Source of the DNA: Anaerolineaceae bacterium UBA4890
GTDB lineage: Bacteria > Chloroflexota > Anaerolineae > Anaerolineales > Anaerolineaceae
Length of the DNA: 64,000 nt
Reading direction: 5' to 3'
Assembly (NCBI GenBank): GCA_002399085.1
Contig: DHCY01000004.1
Coordinates: forward strand, 15,722 to 79,721
The number at the start of each line of letters is the position of its first letter. The first letter of the stretch is position 1. A program made the position numbers and the translations under genes. Below are positions 7,578 to 16,978 of this stretch, one piece after another. A model generated the notes under the pieces. The model saw only the letters and a list, made by a program, of their open reading frames with translations, had not been told where the DNA came from and did no database searches.

Positions 7578-10492
7578 ACATAAATCTTCGCATTAATCAA
7601 CGAGAATACCAGGTTCAGATCAGACCGGAAGAAAGATTGTTGGAAGTATTACGACGGTTGGGCTTTTTGGGTGCAAAATCGGGGGGTTGTGTGAAAGGCG
7701 AATGCGGTGCCTGCACAGTTTTATTGGATGGTAAACCCATCAACAGCTGTATGTTTTTTGCCTTGCAAGCCCAGGGACATGAGATCGAAACGATTGAGAA
7801 TGCCGGTCAGCACCCGAAACAAGGCTGGAAAATAACTGATGGTTACTCCATTTTACAGCAGGAATTTATTGAAAGCGGCTCGGTGCAGTGTGGTTACTGC
7901 ACACCAGCGATGATATTGGCAGCCAAAGCGCTGCTGGAAAAAAACGCTGACCCCACAGAAGCCGAAGTGCGCGAGGCATTGTCTGGGGTGCTTTGCCGCT
8001 GTACCGCTTACGTCAAACCGGTCAAAGCTGTTTTGGCTGCTGCCAAAAAGATACGCGCGGTAGCTAACGCTGAACCTGTTGCTACTGAAATCGACCTTTC
8101 TGCCTACGAACCGGCAATATTCACCCTCGATCAACGCGATGAAACCGCCACCATCGGTAAATCAGAGATCAAGGTCGATGCGGCAAAACTGGTGCAAGGC
8201 AAGCCGGCATTCACAGCCGATTTGCACATGCCCGGCTTGCTCTATGCCCGGGTCTTGCTTTCACCCCATGCTCATGCCCGGATCAGGAGCATCGATGCTA
8301 GCCAGGCGCGAGCGCTGGAAGGCGTTGCTGCTGTTTTGACCTGGGAAGATTTGCCGCGGGTGGTCTATTCTACTGCCGGTCAGTCCGACCCAATACCAGG
8401 ACCACTAGACATGTTCTCCCTGGATAAAAAAGTGCGTTTTGTGGGTGACCGGGTGGCATTTGTGGCGGCAGAAACCCGGGAGATCGCGGAAAAAGCCTTG
8501 GGTCTGATCAAGGTGGAATACGAAGTACTGCCTGCGATAATCGATATGCGGGACGCGATGAAGCCTGGGGCAATTGTGATCCACGATGAGCCTGAATATC
8601 AGAATTTCGGTGAATCAGATCCTTCGATCAACCTGCCAGCCAGGATCCGCATCGATATCAATGATGTCGACAAAGGTTTTGCTGAAGCTGACCACATTTT
8701 TGAAGAAGAATACGTGGTTCCCAAAGTCCAGCAGGCGCACATTGAGCCGCATGTGACCATGACCTGGTGGGATGAAGACGATCGCCTGGTTGTGCGTACC
8801 AGCACGCAGGTGCCTTTCCATGCCCGTCGAATTTTAGCGCCTGTACTTGGCTTGCCAGTCAAACGCATCAGGGTGATCAAACCGCGAATTGGGGGCGGTT
8901 TTGGCAACAAGCAGGAAGTCCTGATCGAAGACGTGGCAGCCCACCTGACGATTGCGACTGGCAGACCGGTTCTTTATGAAATGACCCGTGAGGAAGAATT
9001 TATCGCTTCCCGCTCCAGGCACCCCATGCGTGTCAGGATGAAAACTGGTGTTAAAAATGACGGCACGATGACTGCCAACGAGATGATAGCGCTTTCTGAT
9101 ACCGGCGCTTATGGCTGCCATGCCCTGACTGTGACAGGCAATACTGGTCAGAAATCGATGGGTTTGTATGTCGGTGACGGCGAATATCGCCTGAAACCGA
9201 ACATCCGCTTTTACGCTGACATCGTTTACACAAACACACCGCCTGCCGGTGCCTACCGTGGATACGGTGTGCCGCAGGGATACTGGCCGCTCGACCGGCA
9301 TTTTGAAATGATCGCGCGCGAACTGGGCATGGACCCGATTGAATTCCGCATGAAGAACTCACTCAGACCGGGTGAGTACCAACCTTTCAGTACGGCTTGG
9401 AACGAAGGACGCGAACCTGTACCAGAGGTCGTTCAAACGGTCGGGCTTGAAGAATGCGTGCGCCAGGGCAGAATTGCGATTGGCTGGGACGAAAAATTCG
9501 GCAACGAAACCTGGCATACAGTTCCCGGAAAACCCCATCTACGGCGCGGAATTGGCGTAGCCACAGTGATGCAAGGCACTGCTATTCCTTATCTTGATAT
9601 GGGTGGTGCAAGTATCAAGATCAACGACGATGGCAGTTTCAACCTGATGGTTGGGGCTACCGACCTTGGCACAGGCAGCGACACCGTTTTGGCGCAAATT
9701 GCTGCTGAGGTTTTGGGAGTGAAAGTTGACGATGTGATCGTAACCTCTTCTGATACCGATACGACGCCCTTTGATGTCGGCGCTTATGCCTCATCAACTA
9801 CCTACATCTCCGGTACTGCCGTGAAGAAAGCGGCAGAAAAGGTGGCAGAACGCATCAGGCAGCGGGCGCAGGAAATGTTTGCCGACCGAGACGTAGAATG
9901 CCAGGTTGATGAGATTCACCTGCAGGACAATCACGCTATTACTCCGCGTGGTGAGCGTTTGAGCCTTGCTGAGATCGCGCTGGATTCGCTGCACTGGCGC
10001 AAACAGGAACAGATCATGGCGAGTGCGTCTTATGTTTCGCCCAGCTCACCGCCGCCCTTTGCCGCCCAGTTTGCGACCGTTTTGGTTGATACTCAAACCG
10101 GGCAGGTTACGGTAGAAGAATTGATCATGGCAGTTGATTCGGGCGTGATTATCAACCCGATCACGGCTTCTGGTCAAATTGAAGGCGGCATTGCCCAGGC
10201 ACTGGGCTATGGCGTGAGCGAAGAAATGGTTTACGATGAAAATGGTCAGCCAAGGGAGAGGGACCTGGTGGATTATCACATCTTCAGAGCTGACGAGATG
10301 CCTAACATAAGCTCCATCTTCGTGCAGACTTATGAGGAGTCAGGACCATTTGGGGCGAAAGCTGTGGCAGAAATACCGCTCGATGGCGCAGCACCAGCGA
10401 TTGGCAATGCCGTGTTGGATGCTTGCGGAGCAAATATATTGGATAACCCGGTTACTCCGGAAAAAATTTGGCGTGCATTGAACAACAGGTGA
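7574..10492 (+). CDS. Molybdenum hydroxylase 1, fused [2Fe-2S] and Mo-binding subunit (XdhD-like)
   Basis: A 972-residue fusion. Residues 1-160 are the two [2Fe-2S] domains: plant-type cluster Cys39, Cys44, Cys47, Cys59 (GGCVKGECGACTVLLDG) and second cluster Cys106, Cys109, Cys141, Cys143 (QCGYCTP ... LCRCTAY). From about 195 onward is the molybdopterin catalytic domain, with GGGFGNKQE, PPAGAYRGYGVPQG and a C-terminal GPFGAKAVAEIPLDGAAP whose Glu matches the catalytic Glu of xanthine dehydrogenase. The CoxL loop AYxCSFR is absent, so it is not an aerobic CO dehydrogenase. The order Fe-S then Mo in one chain is the arrangement of E. coli XdhD, a putative selenium-dependent hydroxylase. The ATG at 7574 follows AGGAGGCGAG; a longer frame start at 7478 overlaps the previous gene. 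Confidence 0.9.
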   Translation: MNINLRINQREYQVQIRPEERLLEVLRRLGFLGAKSGGCVKGECGACTVLLDGKPINSCMFFALQAQGHEIETIENAGQHPKQGWKITDGYSILQQEFIESGSVQCGYCTPAMILAAKALLEKNADPTEAEVREALSGVLCRCTAYVKPVKAVLAAAKKIRAVANAEPVATEIDLSAYEPAIFTLDQRDETATIGKSEIKVDAAKLVQGKPAFTADLHMPGLLYARVLLSPHAHARIRSIDASQARALEGVAAVLTWEDLPRVVYSTAGQSDPIPGPLDMFSLDKKVRFVGDRVAFVAAETREIAEKALGLIKVEYEVLPAIIDMRDAMKPGAIVIHDEPEYQNFGESDPSINLPARIRIDINDVDKGFAEADHIFEEEYVVPKVQQAHIEPHVTMTWWDEDDRLVVRTSTQVPFHARRILAPVLGLPVKRIRVIKPRIGGGFGNKQEVLIEDVAAHLTIATGRPVLYEMTREEEFIASRSRHPMRVRMKTGVKNDGTMTANEMIALSDTGAYGCHALTVTGNTGQKSMGLYVGDGEYRLKPNIRFYADIVYTNTPPAGAYRGYGVPQGYWPLDRHFEMIARELGMDPIEFRMKNSLRPGEYQPFSTAWNEGREPVPEVVQTVGLEECVRQGRIAIGWDEKFGNETWHTVPGKPHLRRGIGVATVMQGTAIPYLDMGGASIKINDDGSFNLMVGATDLGTGSDTVLAQIAAEVLGVKVDDVIVTSSDTDTTPFDVGAYASSTTYISGTAVKKAAEKVAERIRQRAQEMFADRDVECQVDEIHLQDNHAITPRGERLSLAEIALDSLHWRKQEQIMASASYVSPSSPPPFAAQFATVLVDTQTGQVTVEELIMAVDSGVIINPITASGQIEGGIAQALGYGVSEEMVYDENGQPRERDLVDYHIFRADEMPNISSIFVQTYEESGPFGAKAVAEIPLDGAAPAIGNAVLDACGANILDNPVTPEKIWRALNNR

Positions 10493-10493
10493 G

Positions 10494-11873
10494 ATGGGTA
10501 TGGAAAAAGGAATTTACCAAAAAAAATCTTCAGAACGAATTTATGTAACCGGGCATATCAACCCCGACACTGACTCGATTGCCTCTGCGATTGGCTATGC
10601 CTGGCTGCTCAATGAGCGTGATGGTGAACCCACGGTTCCCAGCCGGGCGGGAGCGATTAATATGCAGACGTCTTTTGTTTTGAAGACGCTCGGTATCGAA
10701 CCGCCGATGCTGATGACCGATGCCAGCCCGCGTTTTGAGTCGATCATGCGTCGGCTGGATGTGGTCACGCCTGAAAAGTCGCTCAATGAAGCCTGGACGA
10801 TCCTTTCGCGCACTGGAGGTATTGCGCCGGTTGTGAACGACGATGGCACCCCCTATGGCATGGTGACAGGAAGCAGCATGTTCGATTTCCTGCGCAAAAT
10901 TATCGGTCCACATCCCAAATTCCGGGATATGACCATCTCAGAAATGCTCGATATTCAATGCCGTGAAGCGGCGACGAGAAACATTCCCAAATTCCAACCC
11001 CTGACCCGTATTAAAGATGTGATCAACCGCCTGCTGAGGCAGGAATATAACGAATATTGGGTTGTGGATGAAAACAACCGCTATTTGGGTATCGCCCGAC
11101 AGCGGGATCTGGTCAACCCCCCACGAATCAAGGTGATTTTAGTCGATCATAACGAACCGCAGCAGTCGATTGCTTCCCTGGAAGAGAGTGAATTGCTCGA
11201 AATTCTCGATCATCACCGCCTGGGCAATCCCTCCACTCATAACCCAATCAAGTTTACTGTCGATATCGTCGGCAGCACTTCAACCCTGGTCTCTGAACAA
11301 ATTGCAGAAGCCGGGCTAAGTGCTCCTCCTGCGATTGCGGGGCTTTTGCTGGCAGGCTTGCTTTCAGACACGCTGATTCTAACCTCACCAACCACGACCA
11401 TGCGAGATAAGGCGATTTCGCATGTTTTGGCACGCTGGGCGTTTGTGCCTAGTTCACCGCTTGAAAATGAAGATATCCAGGGCTGGGGTGAACGCATCCT
11501 TAAAGCTGGCGCCGGTTTGTTAACTCAGGAGCCCGGAGTAATTGTACGAACAGACATGAAATTGTATGATTACGGTGGCTATAACTTCGCGATTGCCCAG
11601 GTGGAGACGACAGATTTGTACCAGATTGGTGATTATCTTGAGCCATTGAAACAGGCATTGGAAGATCTAAAGAAAGAAAAAGGTCTCGATTTTGCTGGAT
11701 TGATGGTTACAGATGTGGTTGAGGGTTCCAGCCGCCTGATTTTTGTAGATGCACCGCCGGCGTTGGATGAATTGCCCTATGAACCCTTACCCGATGGAAC
11801 CGAACTGGCAACTGGCGTTGTTTCCCGCAAGAAGCAATTGCTGCCAATTTTGTTATCCTTGCTTGAGGTTTAA
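10494..11873 (+). CDS. CBS-domain family II inorganic pyrophosphatase (DHH/DHHA2)
   Basis: A 459-residue putative manganese-dependent pyrophosphatase. Catalytic DHH segments are YVTGHINPDTDSIASAIGY (residues about 18-36), a VDHNE segment and ILDHHRLG (about 236-243), and the C-terminal DHHA2 signature SRKKQLLP near residue 445. Two CBS modules are inserted at roughly 75-205 (VTPEKSLNEAWTILSRTGG; FQPLTRIKDVINRLLRQEY). In characterised CBS-PPases these bind adenine nucleotides and tune activity. It sits 1 nt after the Mo-hydroxylase gene and ends in a TAATG overlap with xdhC, so it is embedded in the Mo operon. An alternative ATG is at 10500. Confidence 0.87.
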   Translation: MGMEKGIYQKKSSERIYVTGHINPDTDSIASAIGYAWLLNERDGEPTVPSRAGAINMQTSFVLKTLGIEPPMLMTDASPRFESIMRRLDVVTPEKSLNEAWTILSRTGGIAPVVNDDGTPYGMVTGSSMFDFLRKIIGPHPKFRDMTISEMLDIQCREAATRNIPKFQPLTRIKDVINRLLRQEYNEYWVVDENNRYLGIARQRDLVNPPRIKVILVDHNEPQQSIASLEESELLEILDHHRLGNPSTHNPIKFTVDIVGSTSTLVSEQIAEAGLSAPPAIAGLLLAGLLSDTLILTSPTTTMRDKAISHVLARWAFVPSSPLENEDIQGWGERILKAGAGLLTQEPGVIVRTDMKLYDYGGYNFAIAQVETTDLYQIGDYLEPLKQALEDLKKEKGLDFAGLMVTDVVEGSSRLIFVDAPPALDELPYEPLPDGTELATGVVSRKKQLLPILLSLLEV

Positions 11874-12640
11874 TGACAGATATTTACAGAAAACTAAACG
11901 AAGCCAGCCAGGATGGTCTACCGGTTTGCCTCTGTGTGGTAATCGAAACTAAAGGTGCCGTTCCGCGGCACGCTGGCTGTAAGATGCTGGTCTACCCTGA
12001 TGGGCGCACGTACGGCTCAGTGGGTGGCGGGCAGGTGGAGAACGAGACGGTTGATGCCGCTTTGCGGGCGCTAAAAACTGGTCAGCCGGAGATTCTGCGC
12101 TACACGCTTGACCCAAATCACCCGACCGCGGTAGGCGTTTGCGGAGGGGATGTGACAGTTTACATTGAACCTCAATCTGTGCGCCCGGTTTTACTAATCC
12201 TGGGTGCCGGGCATGTGGGGCGTTCGGTGGCGAAATTTGGGCAGATGCTCGATTTTCGGGTGATTGTCTCAGATGACCGGGCAGATCTTTGCACCAGCGC
12301 ACATATCCCTGGAGAGGTAGAATTTTTACCGATCCTGATGGAAGAGATCCCTGCCCACCTTGAGATCAACGAACAGATCTACATCGTTGGTGTTACCCGG
12401 GGAAGTGATGTGGACGTTGCCGGACTGCCAGCAATTTTGGAATACACGCCGGCGTACATCGGTCTGATCGGTTCACTGAAACGTTGGGGAACCACCAAAA
12501 GATCCCTTTTGGATAAAGGCGTTGCCAAAGACAAAATTGACCTGATCAAGTCGCCCATCGGGATTGATATTGAAGCCGAAACACCAGACGAAATTGCCAT
12601 TAGCATTCTGGCTGAAGTGATCCAGGCTCGGAATAGCTGA
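11873..12640 (+). CDS. xdhC: XdhC/CoxI family molybdenum-hydroxylase maturation factor
   Basis: A 255-residue protein. The N-terminal XdhC_CoxI domain contains CVVIETKGAVPRHAGCKMLV and GSVGGGQVENETVDAAL; the C-terminal Rossmann half begins PVLLILGAGHVGRSVAKFG at about residue 103. Family members receive sulfurated Mo cofactor from a desulfurase and insert it into the hydroxylase, so it probably serves one or both enzymes encoded on either side. The ATG overlaps the previous stop. It is followed by a 21-nt gap containing a strong AGGAGG site for the next gene. Confidence 0.88.
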   Translation: MTDIYRKLNEASQDGLPVCLCVVIETKGAVPRHAGCKMLVYPDGRTYGSVGGGQVENETVDAALRALKTGQPEILRYTLDPNHPTAVGVCGGDVTVYIEPQSVRPVLLILGAGHVGRSVAKFGQMLDFRVIVSDDRADLCTSAHIPGEVEFLPILMEEIPAHLEINEQIYIVGVTRGSDVDVAGLPAILEYTPAYIGLIGSLKRWGTTKRSLLDKGVAKDKIDLIKSPIGIDIEAETPDEIAISILAEVIQARNS

Positions 12641-12661
12641 ATTTACCTCCAGGAGGTACCT

Positions 12662-14074
12662 ATGTGGAAAAATTATCACATGCCAGAAACAGTTGATCAT
12701 GTGATTGACCTGTTGAGCCAGGCTGGCAGCCAGACGAAAATCATTGCCGGCGGAACCGATCTGATGGTTGAGATCCGCGACGGTAAATGGCAAACATTGG
12801 AAGATGTAATTGATATAACCCGGGTCAGGGACCTTGATGCTATTTACCAGGATGGAGATGGATTGGTACACATCCAGGCGAATGTTACCCATAACGACGT
12901 ATTGAGATCAGAATTGATCCGACAAACGGCATCGCCCCTTTACCAGGCATGCTACCGGGTCTCTTCGCCACAATTGCGCAACCGCGCGACGGTGGTGGGT
13001 AACCTGGTAACAGCATCACCGGCTAATGACACGATCCCGCCATTGATGGCAATGGATGCCAGCCTGGTTTTGGTTTCTAAAAGAGGAGAACGACAGGTGC
13101 GCTTGAACGAGTTTTACCCTGGCTTGCGCAAGACTGCCAAACAACCCGATGAGCTTGTGAGGGAGATTGTGTTCAAACCGTTGAAAACCAGCCAGAAGGG
13201 CAGCTTTATCAAGCAGGCCCTGCGCAAGACCCAGGCAATCGCTACCTTGAACTGCTGCGTGATCCTGGACATGCAGGACGACCTGATCGTGGATGCTGTG
13301 GTGACGATGGGCTCGGTGGCACCTACGGTAATTCATGCTCTGGGGGCGGAGGAGTTCCTGAGAGGGAAACTACTGAGCGCTGAGACTGCCCGAAGAGCAT
13401 CAGAACTGGCAGCACTCGACACCCGCCCGATCACGGATGTGCGGGGAGGTGCCGATTATCGTCAATACATGATGCAGGTGATTGTTGAAGACGCGCTGAT
13501 GGAGCTTGTTGAAAACCGACAGGATGAAAAAGTACCGATCAATCCGGTCACTTTGAGCCAGGGAGCCGGTTGGCGGGCAGTGCCGGATGGAGAATGGGAC
13601 CAGGCGCACATCGAGACGACGATTAATGGGCAGACACTCCAATTTGCAGGTGACTTCAAAGGTACCCTGCTAAATTTCGTTCGGGAGCGCGTAGGTTACA
13701 GCGGTTCCAAGCCCGGATGTGAAGAAGGTGAGTGTGGTGCCTGCACGATGTACCTTGATGGCAAAGCGGTAGTGAGCTGCCTGGTGCCGGCTCCGAGGGC
13801 GCATATGGCAAACATCACCACCATTGAGGGATTAGCAGAAGAAGGACAGCTGCATCCGGTTCAGACAGAGTTTATAAACCACGGTGCTGTGCAGTGCGGC
13901 TATTGCACGCCTGGTTTCGTGATGGCGGCAGCCAAAATGATGGAAGAAAAGCCACACCCCTCTGAAGATGAGATCAAAGATGCGATATCTGGCAATCTAT
14001 GCCGCTGCACAGGTTATTACAAGATCATCCAGGCAATCGAAGCAGCTTGCCAGAATGGTGGAGGTGCGCTATGA
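12662..14074 (+). CDS. Molybdenum hydroxylase 2, fused FAD and [2Fe-2S] subunit
   Basis: A 470-residue fusion of two normally separate subunits. Residues 1-290 are the FAD domain with canonical IIAGGTDLMVEI (about 29-40) and ATVVGNLVTASPANDTIPPL (about 109-128). Residues about 316-470 are the [2Fe-2S] subunit: KPGCEEGECGACTMYLDGK plus the VVSC Cys, and QCGYCTPGF with NLCRCTGYY. The fusion order FAD then Fe-S is complementary to enzyme 1, where Fe-S is fused to Mo. It overlaps the Mo subunit gene by 4 nt (ATGA), so the two are surely partners. Confidence 0.92.
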   Translation: MWKNYHMPETVDHVIDLLSQAGSQTKIIAGGTDLMVEIRDGKWQTLEDVIDITRVRDLDAIYQDGDGLVHIQANVTHNDVLRSELIRQTASPLYQACYRVSSPQLRNRATVVGNLVTASPANDTIPPLMAMDASLVLVSKRGERQVRLNEFYPGLRKTAKQPDELVREIVFKPLKTSQKGSFIKQALRKTQAIATLNCCVILDMQDDLIVDAVVTMGSVAPTVIHALGAEEFLRGKLLSAETARRASELAALDTRPITDVRGGADYRQYMMQVIVEDALMELVENRQDEKVPINPVTLSQGAGWRAVPDGEWDQAHIETTINGQTLQFAGDFKGTLLNFVRERVGYSGSKPGCEEGECGACTMYLDGKAVVSCLVPAPRAHMANITTIEGLAEEGQLHPVQTEFINHGAVQCGYCTPGFVMAAAKMMEEKPHPSEDEIKDAISGNLCRCTGYYKIIQAIEAACQNGGGAL

Positions 14075-16314
14075 ACGAAGTTGGAAAAGCTACCAACCGG
14101 ATTGACGCCTTCGCGAAGGTAACCGGAAAAGCTAAATACCCGGGTGACTTCACTTTTGCCGACCAACTGATCATGAAGGTATTATTCTCTGAAAAAGTGC
14201 ACGCCCGGATTCTTTCAATCGACACCTCGGCAGCGGAAGCGCTGGAAGGGGTTGTGCTGGTTCTGACCGCCAAAGATGTTCCGGTCAATGAATACGGTTT
14301 GGGCGTTTATGACCAGCCTGTACTTTGCGGACCTGGCTCTGCCAAGCCGGGCACGGATGTTGTTCGCTTCGAAGGAGACCAGGTCGCCCTGGTCATCGCT
14401 GAGAGCGCAGAAATCGCTCAAAAAGCGCTTTTGCTGATTAAAGTTGAGTACCAGGAACTGCCACTGGTAAAAACGCTGGGAGAGGCACTTAAAGAAGACG
14501 CGACAATTTTGCATCCTGGGCGGACCTCTAATATTTTCCACCATAATGTTGTCAGGCTCGGCAATACTCAAGAAGCCTTCGAAGCCTGTGATGTGATCGT
14601 GGAAAGCGAATACCAGACCCCGGTGCAGGAGCATGCCTACCTACAGCCTGAAGCCGGCGTAGCTTTTCTGGATGAAGAAGAGCGTATCACAATCGTGGTG
14701 GGTGGGCAGTGGACGCACAAAGACCAGGCGCAAACCGCCCACGCACTTGGAATGCCCAACGAGAAAGTACGCGTCATCTACCCCGCGATTGGCGGTGCCT
14801 TTGGTGGGCGGGAGGATATGTCGGTCCAGATTATTCTTGGGCTGGCTGCGATGCGTTTGCACGAAAAGGGTGTTGACAGACCGGTTAAGATCGTCTGGAC
14901 GCGGGAAGAATCGATTGTCGGGCATTGCAAACGGCACGCTTACACCATGAAGGCTAAATGGGGGGCGACCAAAGAAGGCAAGATTATGGCTGCCCAGTGT
15001 GAAATCTGGGCAAATGGCGGCGCGTATGCCTACACTTCGCCCAAAGTGCTCGGTAATGCCACGCTGCTGGCGACCGGTCCGTATGAAATCCCCAATGTGT
15101 CAACTGATGCTTATGCGGTTTACACCAACGACATTCCTGGTGGGGCTTTCCGCGGTTTTGGTGGTCCGCAGGCGATCTTTATGGCGGAAATGCAGGTCAA
15201 TAAGCTGGCGGAAGCGCTTCAGATGGATCCTGTTGAACTACGAATGCGTAACCTTTTCAAAGAAGGTTCGACCATCTCGATGGGCTCAGTGATCCCCGAG
15301 GGGGTCACCATCCGCGAAGTGACCGAACGCTGCGCCTTGGAAGCTGGCTGGACAAAGACTGAAGCAGGCTGGGAACGACCGACTCTGCCAGAGCCTGAAA
15401 ACCCGCACATAAAATCGGCATGGGGACTGACTTGTGGTTATAAAAATGTTGGCTTCTCTTATGGAGCCCCGGAAAACTGCGGTGCCACCATCATCCTCGA
15501 AGGTAACCAGGATGTCGCAGTTGCCAAGCTTTATCACGCTGGCGCAGAGGTTGGGCAGGGCGCGCATACGGTTTTTGCCCAGATGGCAGCTGACGCGCTT
15601 GGGCTTCCGTTGAGCAAAATTCAGACCTTCTATTCCGACACCGCCACTTCGCTCGACTCGGGCAGTGTTTCCGCTTCCCGGATGACGCATATGGGCGGGA
15701 ACTCCATACTTGGTGCTGCCAGGGTGGCTTTGGAGAAATGGGCAGAAGGTAATCGACCTGCGATTGGATCCTATGTATACCGTCCTCCAAAAACGAGTTC
15801 TTTGGATCCGGTGGATGGACATTGTTTTCCCAACTTTACCTATGGATATGCAGCCCAGGCGTTTTTGGTGGATGTGGATACCCGCAGCGGGAATGTGCAC
15901 CTGCGTGAGGTAATCAGCGTTGATGATGTTGGCAAGGCGATCAACCCGCAGTTGGTCGAGGGGCAGATAGAGGGGGCGGTAGTGCAGGCGAGCGGTTATA
16001 CACTGCTTGAAGACTTTAAGAAGAAAGATGGCAGGACCATCAGCGACCGCTTCTCAAAATATCTGATCCCGACTGTCAAAGATATCCCGGATAAAACGCG
16101 CAGCGTGATCATGGAATTAGCCGACCCGATTGGACCATTCGGTGCCAGGGGGATGGGAGAAATGCCCTATTTACCCTTTGCACCTGGCGTGCTTGAGGCG
16201 GTCCACCAGGCGACAGGTGTCTGGTTCGATCGCTTCCCGCTTACGGATGAAGCCGTATTGCGTGGGCTCGGAAAACTGCCTGCCCACGAAGTCGGTTTCT
16301 GGGATTACGAATAG
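14071..16314 (+). CDS. Molybdenum hydroxylase 2, molybdopterin-binding catalytic subunit
   Basis: A 747-residue xanthine-dehydrogenase-family large subunit. It begins with the small a/b hammerhead domain (RIDAFAKVTGKAKYPGDF) and has the cofactor-loop motifs GGAFGGRED and PGGAFRGFGGPQA, the VGQGAHTVFAQ Gln loop, and C-terminal GPFGARGMGEMPYLPFAP with the catalytic Glu. No CoxL-type AYxCSFR loop is present, so CO dehydrogenase activity is unlikely. The substrate cannot be read from the sequence; purine, nicotinate, aldehyde or aromatic substrates remain possible. The start at 14071 is chosen from the ATGA overlap with the preceding subunit; a frame start at 13999 would run into that gene. Confidence 0.92.
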   Translation: MNEVGKATNRIDAFAKVTGKAKYPGDFTFADQLIMKVLFSEKVHARILSIDTSAAEALEGVVLVLTAKDVPVNEYGLGVYDQPVLCGPGSAKPGTDVVRFEGDQVALVIAESAEIAQKALLLIKVEYQELPLVKTLGEALKEDATILHPGRTSNIFHHNVVRLGNTQEAFEACDVIVESEYQTPVQEHAYLQPEAGVAFLDEEERITIVVGGQWTHKDQAQTAHALGMPNEKVRVIYPAIGGAFGGREDMSVQIILGLAAMRLHEKGVDRPVKIVWTREESIVGHCKRHAYTMKAKWGATKEGKIMAAQCEIWANGGAYAYTSPKVLGNATLLATGPYEIPNVSTDAYAVYTNDIPGGAFRGFGGPQAIFMAEMQVNKLAEALQMDPVELRMRNLFKEGSTISMGSVIPEGVTIREVTERCALEAGWTKTEAGWERPTLPEPENPHIKSAWGLTCGYKNVGFSYGAPENCGATIILEGNQDVAVAKLYHAGAEVGQGAHTVFAQMAADALGLPLSKIQTFYSDTATSLDSGSVSASRMTHMGGNSILGAARVALEKWAEGNRPAIGSYVYRPPKTSSLDPVDGHCFPNFTYGYAAQAFLVDVDTRSGNVHLREVISVDDVGKAINPQLVEGQIEGAVVQASGYTLLEDFKKKDGRTISDRFSKYLIPTVKDIPDKTRSVIMELADPIGPFGARGMGEMPYLPFAPGVLEAVHQATGVWFDRFPLTDEAVLRGLGKLPAHEVGFWDYE

Positions 16315-16325
16315 AGAACAACGCA

Positions 16326-16910
16326 TTGAAGGTCGTTGGGATTGTTCTAGCTGCAGGGGGGGCGAGCCGTTTTGGTGAGATAAAACAGCTTTTGCCTTGG
16401 CGTGAGAAAAACCTTGTGAATACTGTGGTTGAAACGGCTCAAATCGCTGGATTGGACCCGATTATTGTCGTATTGGGAGCGAGTGCGGAGCAGATAAGGG
16501 CAACCGTTCCCTATTCATCGGCGCAGGTTGTAATCAACCCCGATTGGGAGCAGGGGCAGAGCACGTCGCTCAAGACGGGCGTTAAGGCTATTTCTGGAAA
16601 TGTTGACGGTGCGCTCTTTTTGCTTTGCGACCAGCCACAAATTTCGGTAAACCTGGTGAGCAGTGTGGTGGAAGAAGGATTGCGGACAGGAAAAGTGGTT
16701 GTGCCGGTCATTGATGATCGGCGTGCCAACCCGGTGTACTTCCCGGCTGTTTGTTTTCCATTGTTTGAAACGTTGGAAGGGGATGCTGGCGGCAGGCAGA
16801 TTGTTTCAGCCTGCCCGCATACCACGTTGATCTGGATGGATGACTGGATGGCGAGAGATATAGATACGCCTGGCGATTATTTGGATTTGCGCGAGCATTT
16901 TGGATTGTAA
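16326..16910 (+). CDS. mocA: MocA-like molybdenum cofactor nucleotidyltransferase
   Basis: A 194-residue GT-A fold nucleotidyltransferase. The N-terminal VVGIVLAAGGASRFG and KQLLPWREKNLVN form the nucleotide-binding signature of the MocA/MobA group, and FLLCDQPQISVNLV carries the metal-binding Asp. MocA attaches CMP to the Mo cofactor to give the dinucleotide form used by many XDH-family hydroxylases. It uses a TTG start at 16326, 11 nt after the Mo-subunit stop; no in-frame ATG gives the conserved N-terminus. It is the last gene of the island and is followed by a repeat-filled spacer. Confidence 0.87.
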   Translation: MKVVGIVLAAGGASRFGEIKQLLPWREKNLVNTVVETAQIAGLDPIIVVLGASAEQIRATVPYSSAQVVINPDWEQGQSTSLKTGVKAISGNVDGALFLLCDQPQISVNLVSSVVEEGLRTGKVVVPVIDDRRANPVYFPAVCFPLFETLEGDAGGRQIVSACPHTTLIWMDDWMARDIDTPGDYLDLREHFGL

Positions 16911-16978
16911 TTTTCAGTCATTGTGAATGAAGTGAAGATTTTTAACGGCAAGTATTCAAGGGTCCGTTTGAACGCTGT

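Noticed and set aside
7574..16314. Aerobic CO dehydrogenase (CoxL) identity for the Mo hydroxylases
   Set aside because: Neither Mo domain has the AYxCSFR loop; the corresponding loops read GAYRGYG and GAFRGFG.
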